The position numbers and the translations under genes are program-made. Of a DNA stretch of 64,000 nucleotides, positions 54,228 to 64,000 are shown piece by piece (position 1 is the stretch's first letter; every line of letters starts with the position of its first letter). The stretch spans positions 120,411-184,410 of the forward strand of contig NZ_VLJP01000012.1 of assembly GCF_007829525.1 (NCBI RefSeq). The letters are read 5' to 3'. Below the pieces are notes generated by a model. The model was not told where the DNA came from and searched no databases. It worked only from the letters and a program-made list of their open reading frames with translations. The DNA comes from Mesorhizobium sp. J18 (lineage in GTDB: Bacteria > Pseudomonadota > Alphaproteobacteria > Rhizobiales > Rhizobiaceae).

Positions 54228-55541
54228 ATGAAGACAATTTTGAGAGCGATTCTGCTGATCGGGGCACTGGCCGGCGCATTTTGTGTCGCGACCTTGCCGG
54301 CCCGCGCGCTCGTCGAGATCGATGTCAACAAGGGTATCGTCGAGCCGCTGCCGATCGCGGTAACGGATTTCATCTCCGGCGATGGCAAGGGCGCGGAGAT
54401 TTCAGGCGTTGTTGAAGCCGATCTGAGGCGCTCCGGCCTTTTTGCTCCGATCGAGAAGGGCGCCTTCATCGAGAAGATATCGAATCCAGATGTCGCTCCC
54501 CGCTTCGAGGACTGGAAAGTCATCAACGCGCAGGCGCTGGTCACAGGACGCGTCACCCGGGAAGCGGATGGGCGGCTGCGCGCCGAATTCCGTCTCTGGG
54601 ACACATTCGCCGGCCAGCAGCTCGTCGGTGAACAGTTTTTCGCGACCGAGGCCAATTGGCGGCGCATCGCACATATCATCGCGGATACGATCTACGAGCG
54701 CCTGACCGGCGAGAAGGGCTATTTCGATACCCGCATCGTCTATATCGACGAATCCGGCGCAAAGAATCAGCGCGTCAAGCGGCTGGCGATCATGGATCAG
54801 GACGGGGCCAATCATCGGTATCTTTCCGACGGCCGGGCTATCGTGATGACGCCTCGTTTCTCGCCGACCCGGCAGGAAATCACCTATATGTCCTATGAAG
54901 GCGGCCAGCCGCAGGTCTATCTCCTGCAACTGGAGACCGGTCAGCGCGAACTTGTCGGCAATTTCCCCGGAATGACTTTCGCGCCACGCTTCTCGCCGGA
55001 TGGGCAAAGGGTCGTCATGAGTCTGCTCAGGGACGACGGTAACTCGAACATCTTCTCCATGGACCTGCGCAGTCGCAATACCACGCGGCTGACCAACTCA
55101 AATTCCATCGACACCTCCCCCTCCTTTTCTCCGGATGGCAACAAGATCGTGTTCACCTCGGATCGTGGCGGACGGCCGCAGATCTATGTGATGGGTGCGG
55201 ATGGCTCCAATCCACAACGCATCTCCTTTGGCGAAGGCAGCTATTCGACGCCGGTCTGGTCGCCGCGCGGCGACCTCATCGCCTTCACCAAGCAGACGGC
55301 AGGCGATTTCCAGATCGGGGTCATGCGCACTGACGGTTCGGGCGAGCGCATCCTGTCGACCGGCTTTCTGCAGGAAGGGCCGACCTGGGCGCCCAATGGA
55401 AGGGTGATCATGTTCTTCCGTCAGGCCGCAGGCGCCGGCGGGCCGCGTCTCTATTCGATCGACCTGACGGGCCGCAATGAACAGCAGATACCGACGCCGA
55501 ACTTTGCTTCCGATCCGGCCTGGTCGCCCCTGTTGGAGTGA
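54228..55541 (+). CDS. tolB: Tol-Pal system beta-propeller TolB
   Basis: 437 residues from the ATG at 54228. Signal peptide [27 protein letters not shown], an N-terminal domain, and a six-bladed propeller with repeats such as [28 protein letters not shown] and [26 protein letters not shown]. The start upstream (54138) overlaps tolA and is rejected. It binds Pal and TolA in the periplasm. Confidence 0.97.
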   Translation: MKTILRAILLIGALAGAFCVATLPARALVEIDVNKGIVEPLPIAVTDFISGDGKGAEISGVVEADLRRSGLFAPIEKGAFIEKISNPDVAPRFEDWKVINAQALVTGRVTREADGRLRAEFRLWDTFAGQQLVGEQFFATEANWRRIAHIIADTIYERLTGEKGYFDTRIVYIDESGAKNQRVKRLAIMDQDGANHRYLSDGRAIVMTPRFSPTRQEITYMSYEGGQPQVYLLQLETGQRELVGNFPGMTFAPRFSPDGQRVVMSLLRDDGNSNIFSMDLRSRNTTRLTNSNSIDTSPSFSPDGNKIVFTSDRGGRPQIYVMGADGSNPQRISFGEGSYSTPVWSPRGDLIAFTKQTAGDFQIGVMRTDGSGERILSTGFLQEGPTWAPNGRVIMFFRQAAGAGGPRLYSIDLTGRNEQQIPTPNFASDPAWSPLLE

Positions 55542-55720
55542 CAGGCCGCGTTTCCGCCGCAATTGGACCTAGGGTGACCTGCGTCTGCTGCGGAAGATTC
55601 GTGGATCGGGGACACCGTAGCGGATAAAGGAAATTTAATGCAGTTTGTTGAGCGTCTGTTAACCGCGACATGGTTACTGATCACTCAACGATTCCATTCA
55701 AATGCGAAGGAGAGGCGGCA

Positions 55721-56230
55721 ATGCGCCGTATCGCATCACTGACCACAAATCCGGTTGTCATCGCGCTTTTCACCACGCTGGTCATCGCCGGCTGTGCATC
55801 CAGGAAGGTTCCGAACAACGCAGCCGATCTCGGCCTTGGTGCCGGCGCCGGCGCGGCAGCCCCTGGTTCCCAGCAGGAGTTCACCGTCAGCATCGGCGAT
55901 CGCATCTTCTTTGACACCGACTCATCCGCTATCCGGTCGGATGCTCAGGCCACGCTTGCCCGTCAGGCGCAGTGGCTGAACAAGTATTCGTCCTATTCTA
56001 TCACCATCGAAGGCCATGCCGACGAACGAGGAACGCGCGAATACAACCTGGCGCTTGGCGCGCGCCGTGCTGCCGCGACGCGCGACTTCCTGGTTTCGCA
56101 AGGCGTTGCCGCCAATCGCATCAGGACGATCTCCTATGGCAAGGAGCGTCCCGTGGCCGTTTGCGACGATATCTCCTGCTGGTCGCAGAACAGGCGTGCA
56201 GTCACTGTGCTGAACGGCGCCGGAAGCTGA
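55721..56230 (+). CDS. pal: Peptidoglycan-associated lipoprotein Pal
   Basis: 169 residues: signal with lipobox VIAGC (Cys25), Gly/Ala-rich linker, and an OmpA-type C-terminal domain (YSITIEGHADERGTREYNLALGARRAAATRDFL) that holds peptidoglycan. The ATG at 55721 has AAGGAGAGG upstream. A longer in-frame start has no signal. Terminator follows. Confidence 0.97.
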   Translation: MRRIASLTTNPVVIALFTTLVIAGCASRKVPNNAADLGLGAGAGAAAPGSQQEFTVSIGDRIFFDTDSSAIRSDAQATLARQAQWLNKYSSYSITIEGHADERGTREYNLALGARRAAATRDFLVSQGVAANRIRTISYGKERPVAVCDDISCWSQNRRAVTVLNGAGS

Positions 56231-56250
56231 GTGCTGGCCCATGTCGGTTC

Positions 56251-56281
56251 AAAAAAGGCGGTCCTCGGGGCCGCCTTTTTT
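56251..56281 (+). terminator. Intrinsic terminator after pal
   Basis: Inverted repeat AAAAAAGGCGG (56251-56261) and CCGCCTTTTTT (56271-56281), loop of 9. With T-runs on both strands it may work bidirectionally. It ends the tol-pal transcript before cpoB. Confidence 0.95.
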
Positions 56282-56390
56282 ACTTGGTTGCGGGAAATCA
56301 AAATTTGGCCGAAGTCTCGCGGCCTGATAAAAACCCAGGCAGGGGGCGGTTACGGCCCCGGGGAATACAATCGAGAGCGAGTTTTTGGGG

Positions 56391-57284
56391 ATGAATATCC
56401 GAAGATTGCTTGGCAGCGCGCTGGCGCTGTCCGTCCTGTTGGCCGGGCCGGCCCTTGCACAACAAGATCCGCGCATTACCGGCATAGAAGAACAGATGCG
56501 CCAGTTGAACGGGCGCGTTGAGGAGTTGAATTTCCAGATCCTGCAGATGCAGGACCAGATTCGCAGGATGCAGGAGGACAACGAATTCCGCTTCCAGCAG
56601 CTTGAAGGCGGAGGGGGCGGCGGCGCGTCGGCTCCCGCTTCGACCGAAGGGGGATCGCCGCGTACGGAGGCGCCGAGCCCTGAGACGCCGGCCAGAGCAG
56701 AAGCTCCGACGACGAACGACGTCGCAAGATCGGCCCCGGCCGGGGAACAGCCCCAGTTGGGCGTCCCGCCGCGCGAGCTCGGCACGATCACCTTCGATGC
56801 AAATGGCAATGTCGTCGGGGGCGGTTCCGGCGGTCTGCTGCAGGGAAGCTCCGATCAGCCTGCGGCCGACGGCACGACTGTCGCTGCCTTGCCTTCGACA
56901 GACAATCCCGAGGAGCTCTACCGGAATTCCTATGAGTTCATCCTTTCGGGTGACTACAGTACGGCGGAAGCCGGTTTCCGGGATTATATCGAGCGCTTTC
57001 CAAGCGATGATCGCGTCGCGGACGCACATTTCTGGCTTGGAGAGGCACTGCTCGGGCAGGACCGCTACAGAGATGCGGCCGAAGTATTCCTGCGGGCGAG
57101 CCGGGATTTTCCCGATTCAAAGAAAGGTCCGGATATGATGCTGAAACTCGGCATCTCGCTCGCAGCGCTGAACCAGCGCGATGTTGCATGCGCGACCTAT
57201 GTCGAACTTGGCCAGCGCTATCCAAGCGCTTCGTCCGCGCTCAAAGAGCGCGTGAAACAGGAACAGGCGCTTGCCGGGTGCTGA
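56391..57284 (+). CDS. cpoB: Tol-Pal associated coordinator CpoB (YbgF)
   Basis: 297 residues: signal peptide (MNIRRLLGSALALSVLLAGPALAQ), an N-terminal coiled coil (ITGIEEQMRQLNGRVEELNFQILQMQDQIRRM), a long Gly/Pro/Ser linker, and C-terminal TPRs (ELYRNSYEFILSGDYSTAEAGF, AEVFLRASRDFPDSKKGPDMMLKLG). In E. coli CpoB links Tol to PBP1B. A TTG two codons earlier is possible. Its stop overlaps the tilS start region. Confidence 0.93.
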   Translation: MNIRRLLGSALALSVLLAGPALAQQDPRITGIEEQMRQLNGRVEELNFQILQMQDQIRRMQEDNEFRFQQLEGGGGGGASAPASTEGGSPRTEAPSPETPARAEAPTTNDVARSAPAGEQPQLGVPPRELGTITFDANGNVVGGGSGGLLQGSSDQPAADGTTVAALPSTDNPEELYRNSYEFILSGDYSTAEAGFRDYIERFPSDDRVADAHFWLGEALLGQDRYRDAAEVFLRASRDFPDSKKGPDMMLKLGISLAALNQRDVACATYVELGQRYPSASSALKERVKQEQALAGC

Positions 57285-58609
57285 GCGACGTTTCGCTCCC
57301 CGATCCTGATGCGATCTTCCAGGACTTCCGCCTCTCCGGACGTGACTGCGTCATAGCCGCCGTTTCGGGCGGTAGCGATTCTCTCGCCCTTCTTGTCCTT
57401 CTCCATGTCTTTCTGCGCCGGCATTCGGCGTCGCCCCGTCTTCTTGCCGTGACCGTGGACCATGCTTTGCGTCCAGGCTCTGCCGGGGAAGCGAAAACCG
57501 TTGCCGCATTCTGCGCCGCCTGTGACATCGACCACCAGATCGCGGTCTGGAGGGGGCCGAAGCCATCGACAGGCATTTCCGCCGCCGCGCGCGAGGCGAG
57601 GCATCGGCTCCTGGCGGAGGCTGCTGCAGCGGCCGGAACGGATCTGGTCTTCACCGGCCACACACAGGACGACCAGGCCGAGACGGTTACAATGCGCGCT
57701 TCGCGCGGTTCCGGACGGGGTGCTGCCGGCATAGCGCTCGCTACCCTGTTCGACGGCCGCATCTGGTTCGCGCGGCCACTGCTTAATATCAGACGCAGCG
57801 CCCTTCGCGCCTATTTGAAGCAGGCGGGCGTGACATGGATCGAGGATCCGACGAACCGCGATGAACGCTACGAGCGGGCCCGTACGCGTATTGCCATGGA
57901 TATAGAACGGTTTCGGCAAGCCGTGGAGCACAGCCGGCGGGCAGCAGCCGATCGCGAGCTTTTGGGTCGGAATGCCGCTGAAGTCATTGTCCGTCACGCC
58001 GAATGCCCGTTACCAGGGCTTGTACGCTTGGATGACGGATTCCTTTCCTGCGACCGGGATGCCACGCGTTACGCTCTTCGCATCCTGCTTGCAGTGGTGG
58101 GCGGTCGTGAGCATTTGCCTGATGACGCCAGAACAGCGGCCCTGCTCGACAAGATCAGGCAGCCCCCGCTACGCGCCACTTTGTCGCGGACAGTCGTGCG
58201 GGCTTCGAAGAAGGGGTTCTACTTCCATCGCGAGAGCCGTGATCTGCCCTTCAATCCACTTGGAGACGCGCCCTTGGTATGGGACGGACGATACCTTCTG
58301 TATGGCAAGGGGGCAGCCGGCATTTCCGTGGGCCCGCTTGGCATCGGCAATGCACAATCCTTCGATATGCCGGCGAATCTCCCCTCATCTGTGTTTCGAG
58401 GCGTCTTGGCTGCCGAGCCGGCCCTTTGGAAGGGCGGGAAATACCTGGGTTTGGCGCGCGAAATGCCGGATCTGACCGTCACGCCGGCCCTTGGACCATG
58501 GCAGCGCTACCTGCCAAGCTTCGATTTCGCGCCGGCGAAGGCAGTGGCGTCGCTTCTGGATATTGAGCCGCTGCCGGTATTGCCATTTGCGAGCCACAAT
58601 GAGAGGTAA
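57278..58609 (+). CDS. tilS: tRNA(Ile)-lysidine synthase TilS
   Basis: 443 residues from a GTG at 57278 that overlaps the cpoB stop by 7 bases. It has the PP-loop SGGSDSLAL, VDHALRPGS, GHTQDDQAETV, and a C-terminal substrate-binding part. It changes CAU anticodon specificity from Met to Ile using lysine. The exact start is inferred by overlap; an internal alternative is possible. Confidence 0.92.
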   Translation: MLSDVSLPDPDAIFQDFRLSGRDCVIAAVSGGSDSLALLVLLHVFLRRHSASPRLLAVTVDHALRPGSAGEAKTVAAFCAACDIDHQIAVWRGPKPSTGISAAAREARHRLLAEAAAAAGTDLVFTGHTQDDQAETVTMRASRGSGRGAAGIALATLFDGRIWFARPLLNIRRSALRAYLKQAGVTWIEDPTNRDERYERARTRIAMDIERFRQAVEHSRRAAADRELLGRNAAEVIVRHAECPLPGLVRLDDGFLSCDRDATRYALRILLAVVGGREHLPDDARTAALLDKIRQPPLRATLSRTVVRASKKGFYFHRESRDLPFNPLGDAPLVWDGRYLLYGKGAAGISVGPLGIGNAQSFDMPANLPSSVFRGVLAAEPALWKGGKYLGLAREMPDLTVTPALGPWQRYLPSFDFAPAKAVASLLDIEPLPVLPFASHNER

Positions 58610-58737
58610 AAGTCACGCCTGCCTGATTGCTTAACCCATCGGCAGTGTTGCGCTTGGCAAGGGTGCGCAGGCTCCCTATGTTAGACAAAACCATCGTTGA
58701 CGGGCCCGAGCCTGTCTGTCGCACCTACGGAACCTAT

Positions 58738-60675
<1,938 letters not shown>

Positions 60676-60694
60676 ACGAGTCCAAAGTTCGCAA

Positions 60695-60731
60695 GACGCT
60701 GCGGAACCTTGTGGTTTCGCGGCGTTTTGTT
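60695..60731 (+). terminator. Terminator-like hairpin after ftsH
   Basis: Imperfect stem GACGC-T-GCGGAACC with GGTTTCGC-G-GCGTT, TTGT loop, followed by TTGTTT. It lies 20 bp past the ftsH stop and before the glmM promoter region. Confidence 0.75.
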
Positions 60732-60938
60732 TGGCGGATCGATGCAAGACAACGAGTGGCGGCAGCAAGAGTTGAATAGCTGCCTCTGGAAAATCAGTAG
60801 AAATTGTTAAGTTCGTGTCGTTAAGTTACGATTCCTTACACAATGTGATATCGGCCATGCCTAAATTTATGGCAAATATGCACGAAGGGTCGTTACAGCG
60901 TGAAAAAGAACAAACGAAGCTGGGGACGACAGCGTAAT

Positions 60939-62294
60939 ATGTCGAGACGATATTTCGGAACGGACGGGATCCGGGGACGGGCCAACAAGTTTCCGATGAC
61001 TGCCGAAGTGGCGATGAAGGTCGGCATGGCTGCCGGGCTTTCCTTCCAGAATGGAAGTCATCGCCACCGGGTGGTCCTTGGCAAGGATACCCGCCTTTCC
61101 GGTTATATGATCGAGAATGCGCTGGTTTCCGGTTTTTGCGCGGCGGGAATGGATGTATTCCTGCTCGGCCCGATCCCGACGCCGGCGGTCGCCATGCTGG
61201 TGCGCTCTCTGCGCGCCGATATCGGCGTCATGATCTCAGCCTCGCACAACCCCTACCACGACAATGGAATCAAGCTTTTCGGCCCTGACGGCTACAAGCT
61301 CTCCGATGAGATCGAGTCGCGCATCGAAACGATGCTCGACCAGGAAGTGGAGATGGCGCTTGCCGATGCCGAAGCGCTCGGGCGCGCCAAGCGCATTGAC
61401 GGCGTGCACGACCGTTATATCGAATTCGCCAAGCGTACATTGCCGCGCTCCATGTCCCTTTCCGGCCTGAGGGTGGTTGTCGATTGTGCCAATGGCGCAG
61501 CCTACAAGGTCGCCCCGGCGGCGCTTTGGGAACTGGGCGCCGAGGTGGTTACGATACATGCCGAACCCAATGGCATGAATATCAACCAGGATTGCGGGTC
61601 CACCCATCCGTTGAGCCTTGCCAAGAAGGTCCATGAGGTCCGCGCCGATATCGGCATCGCGCTCGATGGCGATGCCGACCGCGTCGTGATGGTCGATGAG
61701 AATGGCACGATCATCGACGGCGATCAGATCATGGCGCTGATCGCCCAGACCTGGCTCGAAAACGGTCGTCTGGCCGGTGGGGGCATCGTTGCCACGGTCA
61801 TGTCCAATCTCGGACTCGAGCGGTTCCTTGGGGATCAGGGCCTGGCGCTGCATCGTACCAAGGTGGGCGACCGCTATGTCGTCGAACACATGCGCGCCCA
61901 TGGCCTCAATGTCGGCGGTGAACAGTCCGGCCATGTCGTGCTGTCGGACTTTTCGACCACGGGCGACGGGCTTGTTTGTGCCTTGCAGGTCCTCGCAGCG
62001 ATCAAGCGCATGAATCGCCCGGCGAGCGAAGTCTGCCGGCGGTTCGAGCCGGTGCCGCAGGTACTGAAGAACGTTCATTTCTCCGGCGGCAAGCCACTCG
62101 AAAGCGAGCCGGTCAAGGCCATCATCGCGGATGCCCGTTCCCGTCTGGGAGAGAAGGGCCGGCTGGTCATCCGTCCGTCCGGCACGGAACCGCTGATCCG
62201 CGTCATGGCGGAGGCCGACGATCTCGGGCTGGTCGAGCGGGTGGTCGAGGATATTATCGGCGTCATAGCCACCAGCACCAAAACGGCTGCATAA
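60939..62294 (+). CDS. glmM: Phosphoglucosamine mutase
   Basis: Converts glucosamine-6-P to glucosamine-1-P for UDP-GlcNAc. The 451-residue product from the ATG at 60939 has [13 protein letters not shown], phosphoserine loop [13 protein letters not shown] (Ser102, the E. coli position too), metal loop [10 protein letters not shown], and phosphate-binding [13 protein letters not shown] weak Shine-Dalgarno (GGGGACGAC) is some 13-20 bases upstream; an in-frame GTG at 60900 would add 13 codons and is less likely. Confidence 0.98.
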   Translation: MSRRYFGTDGIRGRANKFPMTAEVAMKVGMAAGLSFQNGSHRHRVVLGKDTRLSGYMIENALVSGFCAAGMDVFLLGPIPTPAVAMLVRSLRADIGVMISASHNPYHDNGIKLFGPDGYKLSDEIESRIETMLDQEVEMALADAEALGRAKRIDGVHDRYIEFAKRTLPRSMSLSGLRVVVDCANGAAYKVAPAALWELGAEVVTIHAEPNGMNINQDCGSTHPLSLAKKVHEVRADIGIALDGDADRVVMVDENGTIIDGDQIMALIAQTWLENGRLAGGGIVATVMSNLGLERFLGDQGLALHRTKVGDRYVVEHMRAHGLNVGGEQSGHVVLSDFSTTGDGLVCALQVLAAIKRMNRPASEVCRRFEPVPQVLKNVHFSGGKPLESEPVKAIIADARSRLGEKGRLVIRPSGTEPLIRVMAEADDLGLVERVVEDIIGVIATSTKTAA

Positions 62295-62507
62295 AAGCCG
62301 CAGGCGATACAGCCTGCAATTTCAGTCCGGTCTCGCCCGAATGACGGCCTCGATTCGAGGATCGGATTTTTCACGGCATCACATCCGATATACGCGGCGC
62401 CTCAACTGATTTCGTAAATTCCATCAGATGCGGCCGCCGCCGGGTGCCCAGGCTTTGGGCGGCTATATTTCGGCTGTTGGAAGATGCCTGTTAACCGATC
62501 GTTATCC

Positions 62508-62522
62508 TTAACCGTGGCTTAA
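62508..62522 (+). promoter_or_regulatory. CtrA-type box upstream of the outer-membrane protein gene
   Basis: TTAA at 62508-62511 and 62519-62522 separated by seven bases (CCGTGGC); further TTAAC half-sites at about 62491 and 62531. It lies 78 bp upstream of the ATG. The 305 bp gap 62295-62599 holds this box, a weak hairpin after glmM (62300-62317), and nothing else I can name. Confidence 0.6.
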
Positions 62523-62599
62523 CCACTATGGTTAACACTGCGTTGCAGGCGGCGGAGCAGGCATTAAGGACTCCGGTCGCGTATATCGGAGCACGGATC

Positions 62600-63271
62600 A
62601 TGCGCCCCAATTGGCTTCTCATTTCTCTTGCAGTTTGCGCTCTCGCGCCGGCCTTTGCGGCGGCGGCCGACTACGATCCGCCCATCGACGTCGATGAAAT
62701 GCCGGAATATGTTCCGGAGGAAGTCGGATCCGGCTGGTATCTGCGCGGCGACCTTACCTATAATGTCGACCGTCCCGTTTATGACTTCATGCTCCTTGGC
62801 GAAGAGACCGACAACATCCGCATCGGAGGTTCGGTCGGTGCCGGCTATCATTTCACCGATTTGCTGCGCAGCGACATCAATATCGGTTTTCTGGGACGGG
62901 ATCGTTATGAACTCGGCGGGGGAGCCGCCGAGGCCACCAACGACATGTGGACGGGGATGTTCAACACCTATCTGGATCTCGGCACGGTGGCCGGCTTTAC
63001 GCCCTATGTCGGAGCAGGCGTGGGGCTTCTCTACAGCAAGCAGCAAGTCGATATCGGCGGGACCAGTTTCTATGACGATGATCAATATCGTCTCGCCTAT
63101 GGCCTCAGCGCGGGCGTGAATTACCAGCTGACGAAAAATCTGTCCGTCGACCTCGGATATCAATATCTGAACTCGCCGCAGACGGAATATGTCGACACCG
63201 ATACCTTGAGTGTCAGAGAGGGGGTCGACTTCCATCAGGTGAGGGTCGGCCTGCGCTACGAAATCTGGTAG
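62600..63271 (+). CDS. Outer membrane beta-barrel protein (Omp25/Omp31-like)
   Basis: 223 residues from the ATG at 62600, after a signal peptide (MRPNWLLISLAVCALAPAFAAA). The mature part alternates beta strands (GWYLRGDLTYNVDRPVYDF, IRIGGSVGAGYHFTDLLRSDINIGF, FTPYVGAGVGLLYSKQQVDIGG, LSVDLGYQYLNSP) typical of an 8-stranded barrel. It ends RVGLRYEIW, an aromatic C-terminus as needed for BAM. A CtrA-type box and an in-frame alternative start (62528, inside the box region) precede it; a strong terminator follows. Confidence 0.85.
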   Translation: MRPNWLLISLAVCALAPAFAAAADYDPPIDVDEMPEYVPEEVGSGWYLRGDLTYNVDRPVYDFMLLGEETDNIRIGGSVGAGYHFTDLLRSDINIGFLGRDRYELGGGAAEATNDMWTGMFNTYLDLGTVAGFTPYVGAGVGLLYSKQQVDIGGTSFYDDDQYRLAYGLSAGVNYQLTKNLSVDLGYQYLNSPQTEYVDTDTLSVREGVDFHQVRVGLRYEIW

Positions 63272-63294
63272 GCGCGGCTACAACCGGATTTCCG

Positions 63295-63325
63295 ACGGCG
63301 GGCCCCATGGCCCGCCGTTTTGTTT
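63295..63325 (+). terminator. Intrinsic terminator after the outer-membrane protein gene
   Basis: Ten-base arms ACGGCGGGCC (63295-63304) and GGCCCGCCGT (63309-63318) with CCAT loop, then TTTGTTT. It lies 24 bp past the stop. It separates this gene from serC. Confidence 0.95.
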
Positions 63326-63373
63326 CCGTGGCGGCATGATGCGCCTGTTCTCGGAGCGGCATCGAAATTCCTC

Positions 63374-63401
63374 TTGACGCCATGAGCGCAAACGCATATC
63401 G
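63374..63401 (+). promoter_or_regulatory. Candidate sigma-70 promoter of serC
   Basis: TTGACG (63374-63379) and ATATCG (63396-63401) with 16 bases between them. If used, transcription would start about 63407, at the beginning of the leader structure. Consensus-based only. Confidence 0.5.
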
Positions 63402-63406
63402 CCGTC

Positions 63407-63459
63407 CGTGGGCCACCCCTCCCCACCGAGGGGCTTGCTATCTGGAAGGATAGACCACT
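63407..63459 (+). promoter_or_regulatory. serC leader RNA motif (possible cis-regulatory element)
   Basis: The 53-base leader has a stem CCCCTC (63416-63421)/GAGGGG (63428-63433) with loop CCCACC. Its loop can pair with GTGGG (63408-63412), so a compact H-type pseudoknot is possible. Then a hairpin CTATC (63438-63442)/GATAG (63449-63453) with the Shine-Dalgarno GGAAGGA inside it. The same GTGG can also pair with CCAC (63455-63458) next to the start codon. It fits the alphaproteobacterial serC RNA motif described upstream of serC, identified here from memory. No known ligand. Seen directly: the repeats; function inferred. Confidence 0.65.
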
Positions 63460-64000
63460 ATGACGACTCTCGACGCACCCGGACTCCGTCCGGCCAATCC
63501 CAATTTCTCCTCAGGTCCTTGTGCCAAACGCCCCGGCTGGTCACTGGAGGCGCTTCGCGACGCTGCTCTCGGCCGGTCGCACCGTGCCAAGATCGGCAAG
63601 TCGAAGCTTGCTCGCGCGATCGATCTCACCCGCGAGGTCCTGCAGGTTCCCGAAACCCATCGCATCGGCATCGTGCCCGCGTCCGACACCGGTGCGGTGG
63701 AGATGACGTTATGGTCGCTGCTTGGCGCGCGCGGCGTCGACATGGTCGCCTGGGAAAGCTTCGGCTTGGGCTGGGTGACCGATGTGATCAAGCAGCTCAA
63801 GCTGCCCGACGTCCGCAAGATCGAGGCCGAATACGGCAAGCTCCCCGATCTCTCGCAGATCGATTTCGACCATGATGTGGTGTTCACCTGGAACGGCACA
63901 ACCTCGGGCGTACGGGTGCCGAACGCGGATTTCATTCCGGCCGACCGCAAGGGTCTCACCATCTGTGACGCCACCTCGGCGGCTTTCGCCCAGCGCCTCG
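63460..64000 (+). CDS. serC: Phosphoserine aminotransferase (cut by window edge)
   Basis: The first 180 codons are in the window, starting ATG at 63460: [78 protein letters not shown]. These match the long-form SerC of alphaproteobacteria. It uses PLP to transaminate 3-phosphohydroxypyruvate for serine and for pyridoxine. The catalytic lysine lies beyond the edge. In rhizobia serA normally follows. Confidence 0.95.
   Translation, partial: MTTLDAPGLRPANPNFSSGPCAKRPGWSLEALRDAALGRSHRAKIGKSKLARAIDLTREVLQVPETHRIGIVPASDTGAVEMTLWSLLGARGVDMVAWESFGLGWVTDVIKQLKLPDVRKIEAEYGKLPDLSQIDFDHDVVFTWNGTTSGVRVPNADFIPADRKGLTICDATSAAFAQRL

Noticed and set aside
60805-60830. CtrA-type box before glmM
   Set aside because: Two TTAA motifs are present but separated by ten bases, not seven.

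Overview
This window is a 64 kb stretch of a high-GC alphaproteobacterial chromosome. The gene content and order point to the Hyphomicrobiales (Rhizobiales), probably a Phyllobacteriaceae/Brucellaceae-type genus. The clues are the mdh-sucCD-sucAB cluster, a Brucella Omp19-type lipoprotein, the hemC-hemD-Mic60-hemY cluster divergent from tsaD-gpsA, the ruvCAB-ybgC-tolQRAB-pal-cpoB-tilS-ftsH-glmM-omp-serC run, 6S RNA in front of the 5-formyl-THF cyclo-ligase gene, and CtrA-type boxes. Species assignment is inference. Almost everything is core genome. I see no prophage, insertion sequence, CRISPR array, rRNA or tRNA.

Layout. 1-7967 (minus): a TCA-cycle operon read mdh, sucC, sucD, sucA, sucB, then a short-chain dehydrogenase cut by the left edge. 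8187-9983 (minus): zapE and an Omp19-like protease-inhibitor lipoprotein. 10237-16167 (plus): a metallo-beta-lactamase-fold protein, a DUF1328 membrane peptide, dapF, mtaB, ftsY, septation protein A. 16130-19633 (minus): an ETF-beta lysine methyltransferase homologue, EVE and YciI proteins, gpsA, tsaD, packed with start/stop overlaps. 19723-25949 (plus): hemC, hemD, a mitofilin/Mic60 homologue, hemY, terB, a glutamine amidotransferase. 25972-29535: a CoxE-like VWA protein and MoxR ATPase separated by a SpoIIAA-like and a GNAT gene, then a small secreted protein. 29801-36755: 6S RNA, 5-FCL, a YmdB-like phosphodiesterase, TerC, a secreted MBL protein, yebC, a Rdx/SelW protein, rpmE, an ABC exporter. 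36756-44608 (minus): a PIN-domain toxin-antitoxin pair, an FAD dehydrogenase, an OmpA/MotB plus MotA/ExbB pair, an IMPase, efp, a SEL1 protein, a degenerate ThiE. 44751-47214 (plus): a TauE-type transporter and an acyl-CoA ligase. 47215-51156: a putative sRNA, rcdA, and ruvC-ruvA-[vapBC]-ruvB. 51224-64000: the Tol-Pal cluster, tilS, ftsH, glmM, an outer-membrane beta-barrel protein, and serC cut by the right edge.

How the parts work together. The suc/mdh block encodes 2-oxoglutarate to oxaloacetate steps except succinate dehydrogenase and fumarase. The hem block runs from porphobilinogen to uroporphyrinogen III and adds the membrane-shaping and HemY proteins. The ruv block handles Holliday junctions. 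The Tol-Pal block is the energised envelope-constriction machine, and FtsH/GlmM/Omp are further envelope functions. RcdA and three perfect TTAA-N7-TTAA boxes suggest CtrA cell-cycle control.

The most unusual items are a VapBC-type toxin-antitoxin module inserted between ruvA and ruvB whose toxin stop overlaps the ruvB start; a putative CtrA-box-preceded sRNA next to CtrA-box-preceded rcdA; a compact pseudoknot-capable leader in front of serC; a 2-oxoglutarate dehydrogenase E2 with two lipoyl domains; and a ThiE-like protein lacking the substrate-binding signatures. I do not see a convincing wholly new multi-gene system.
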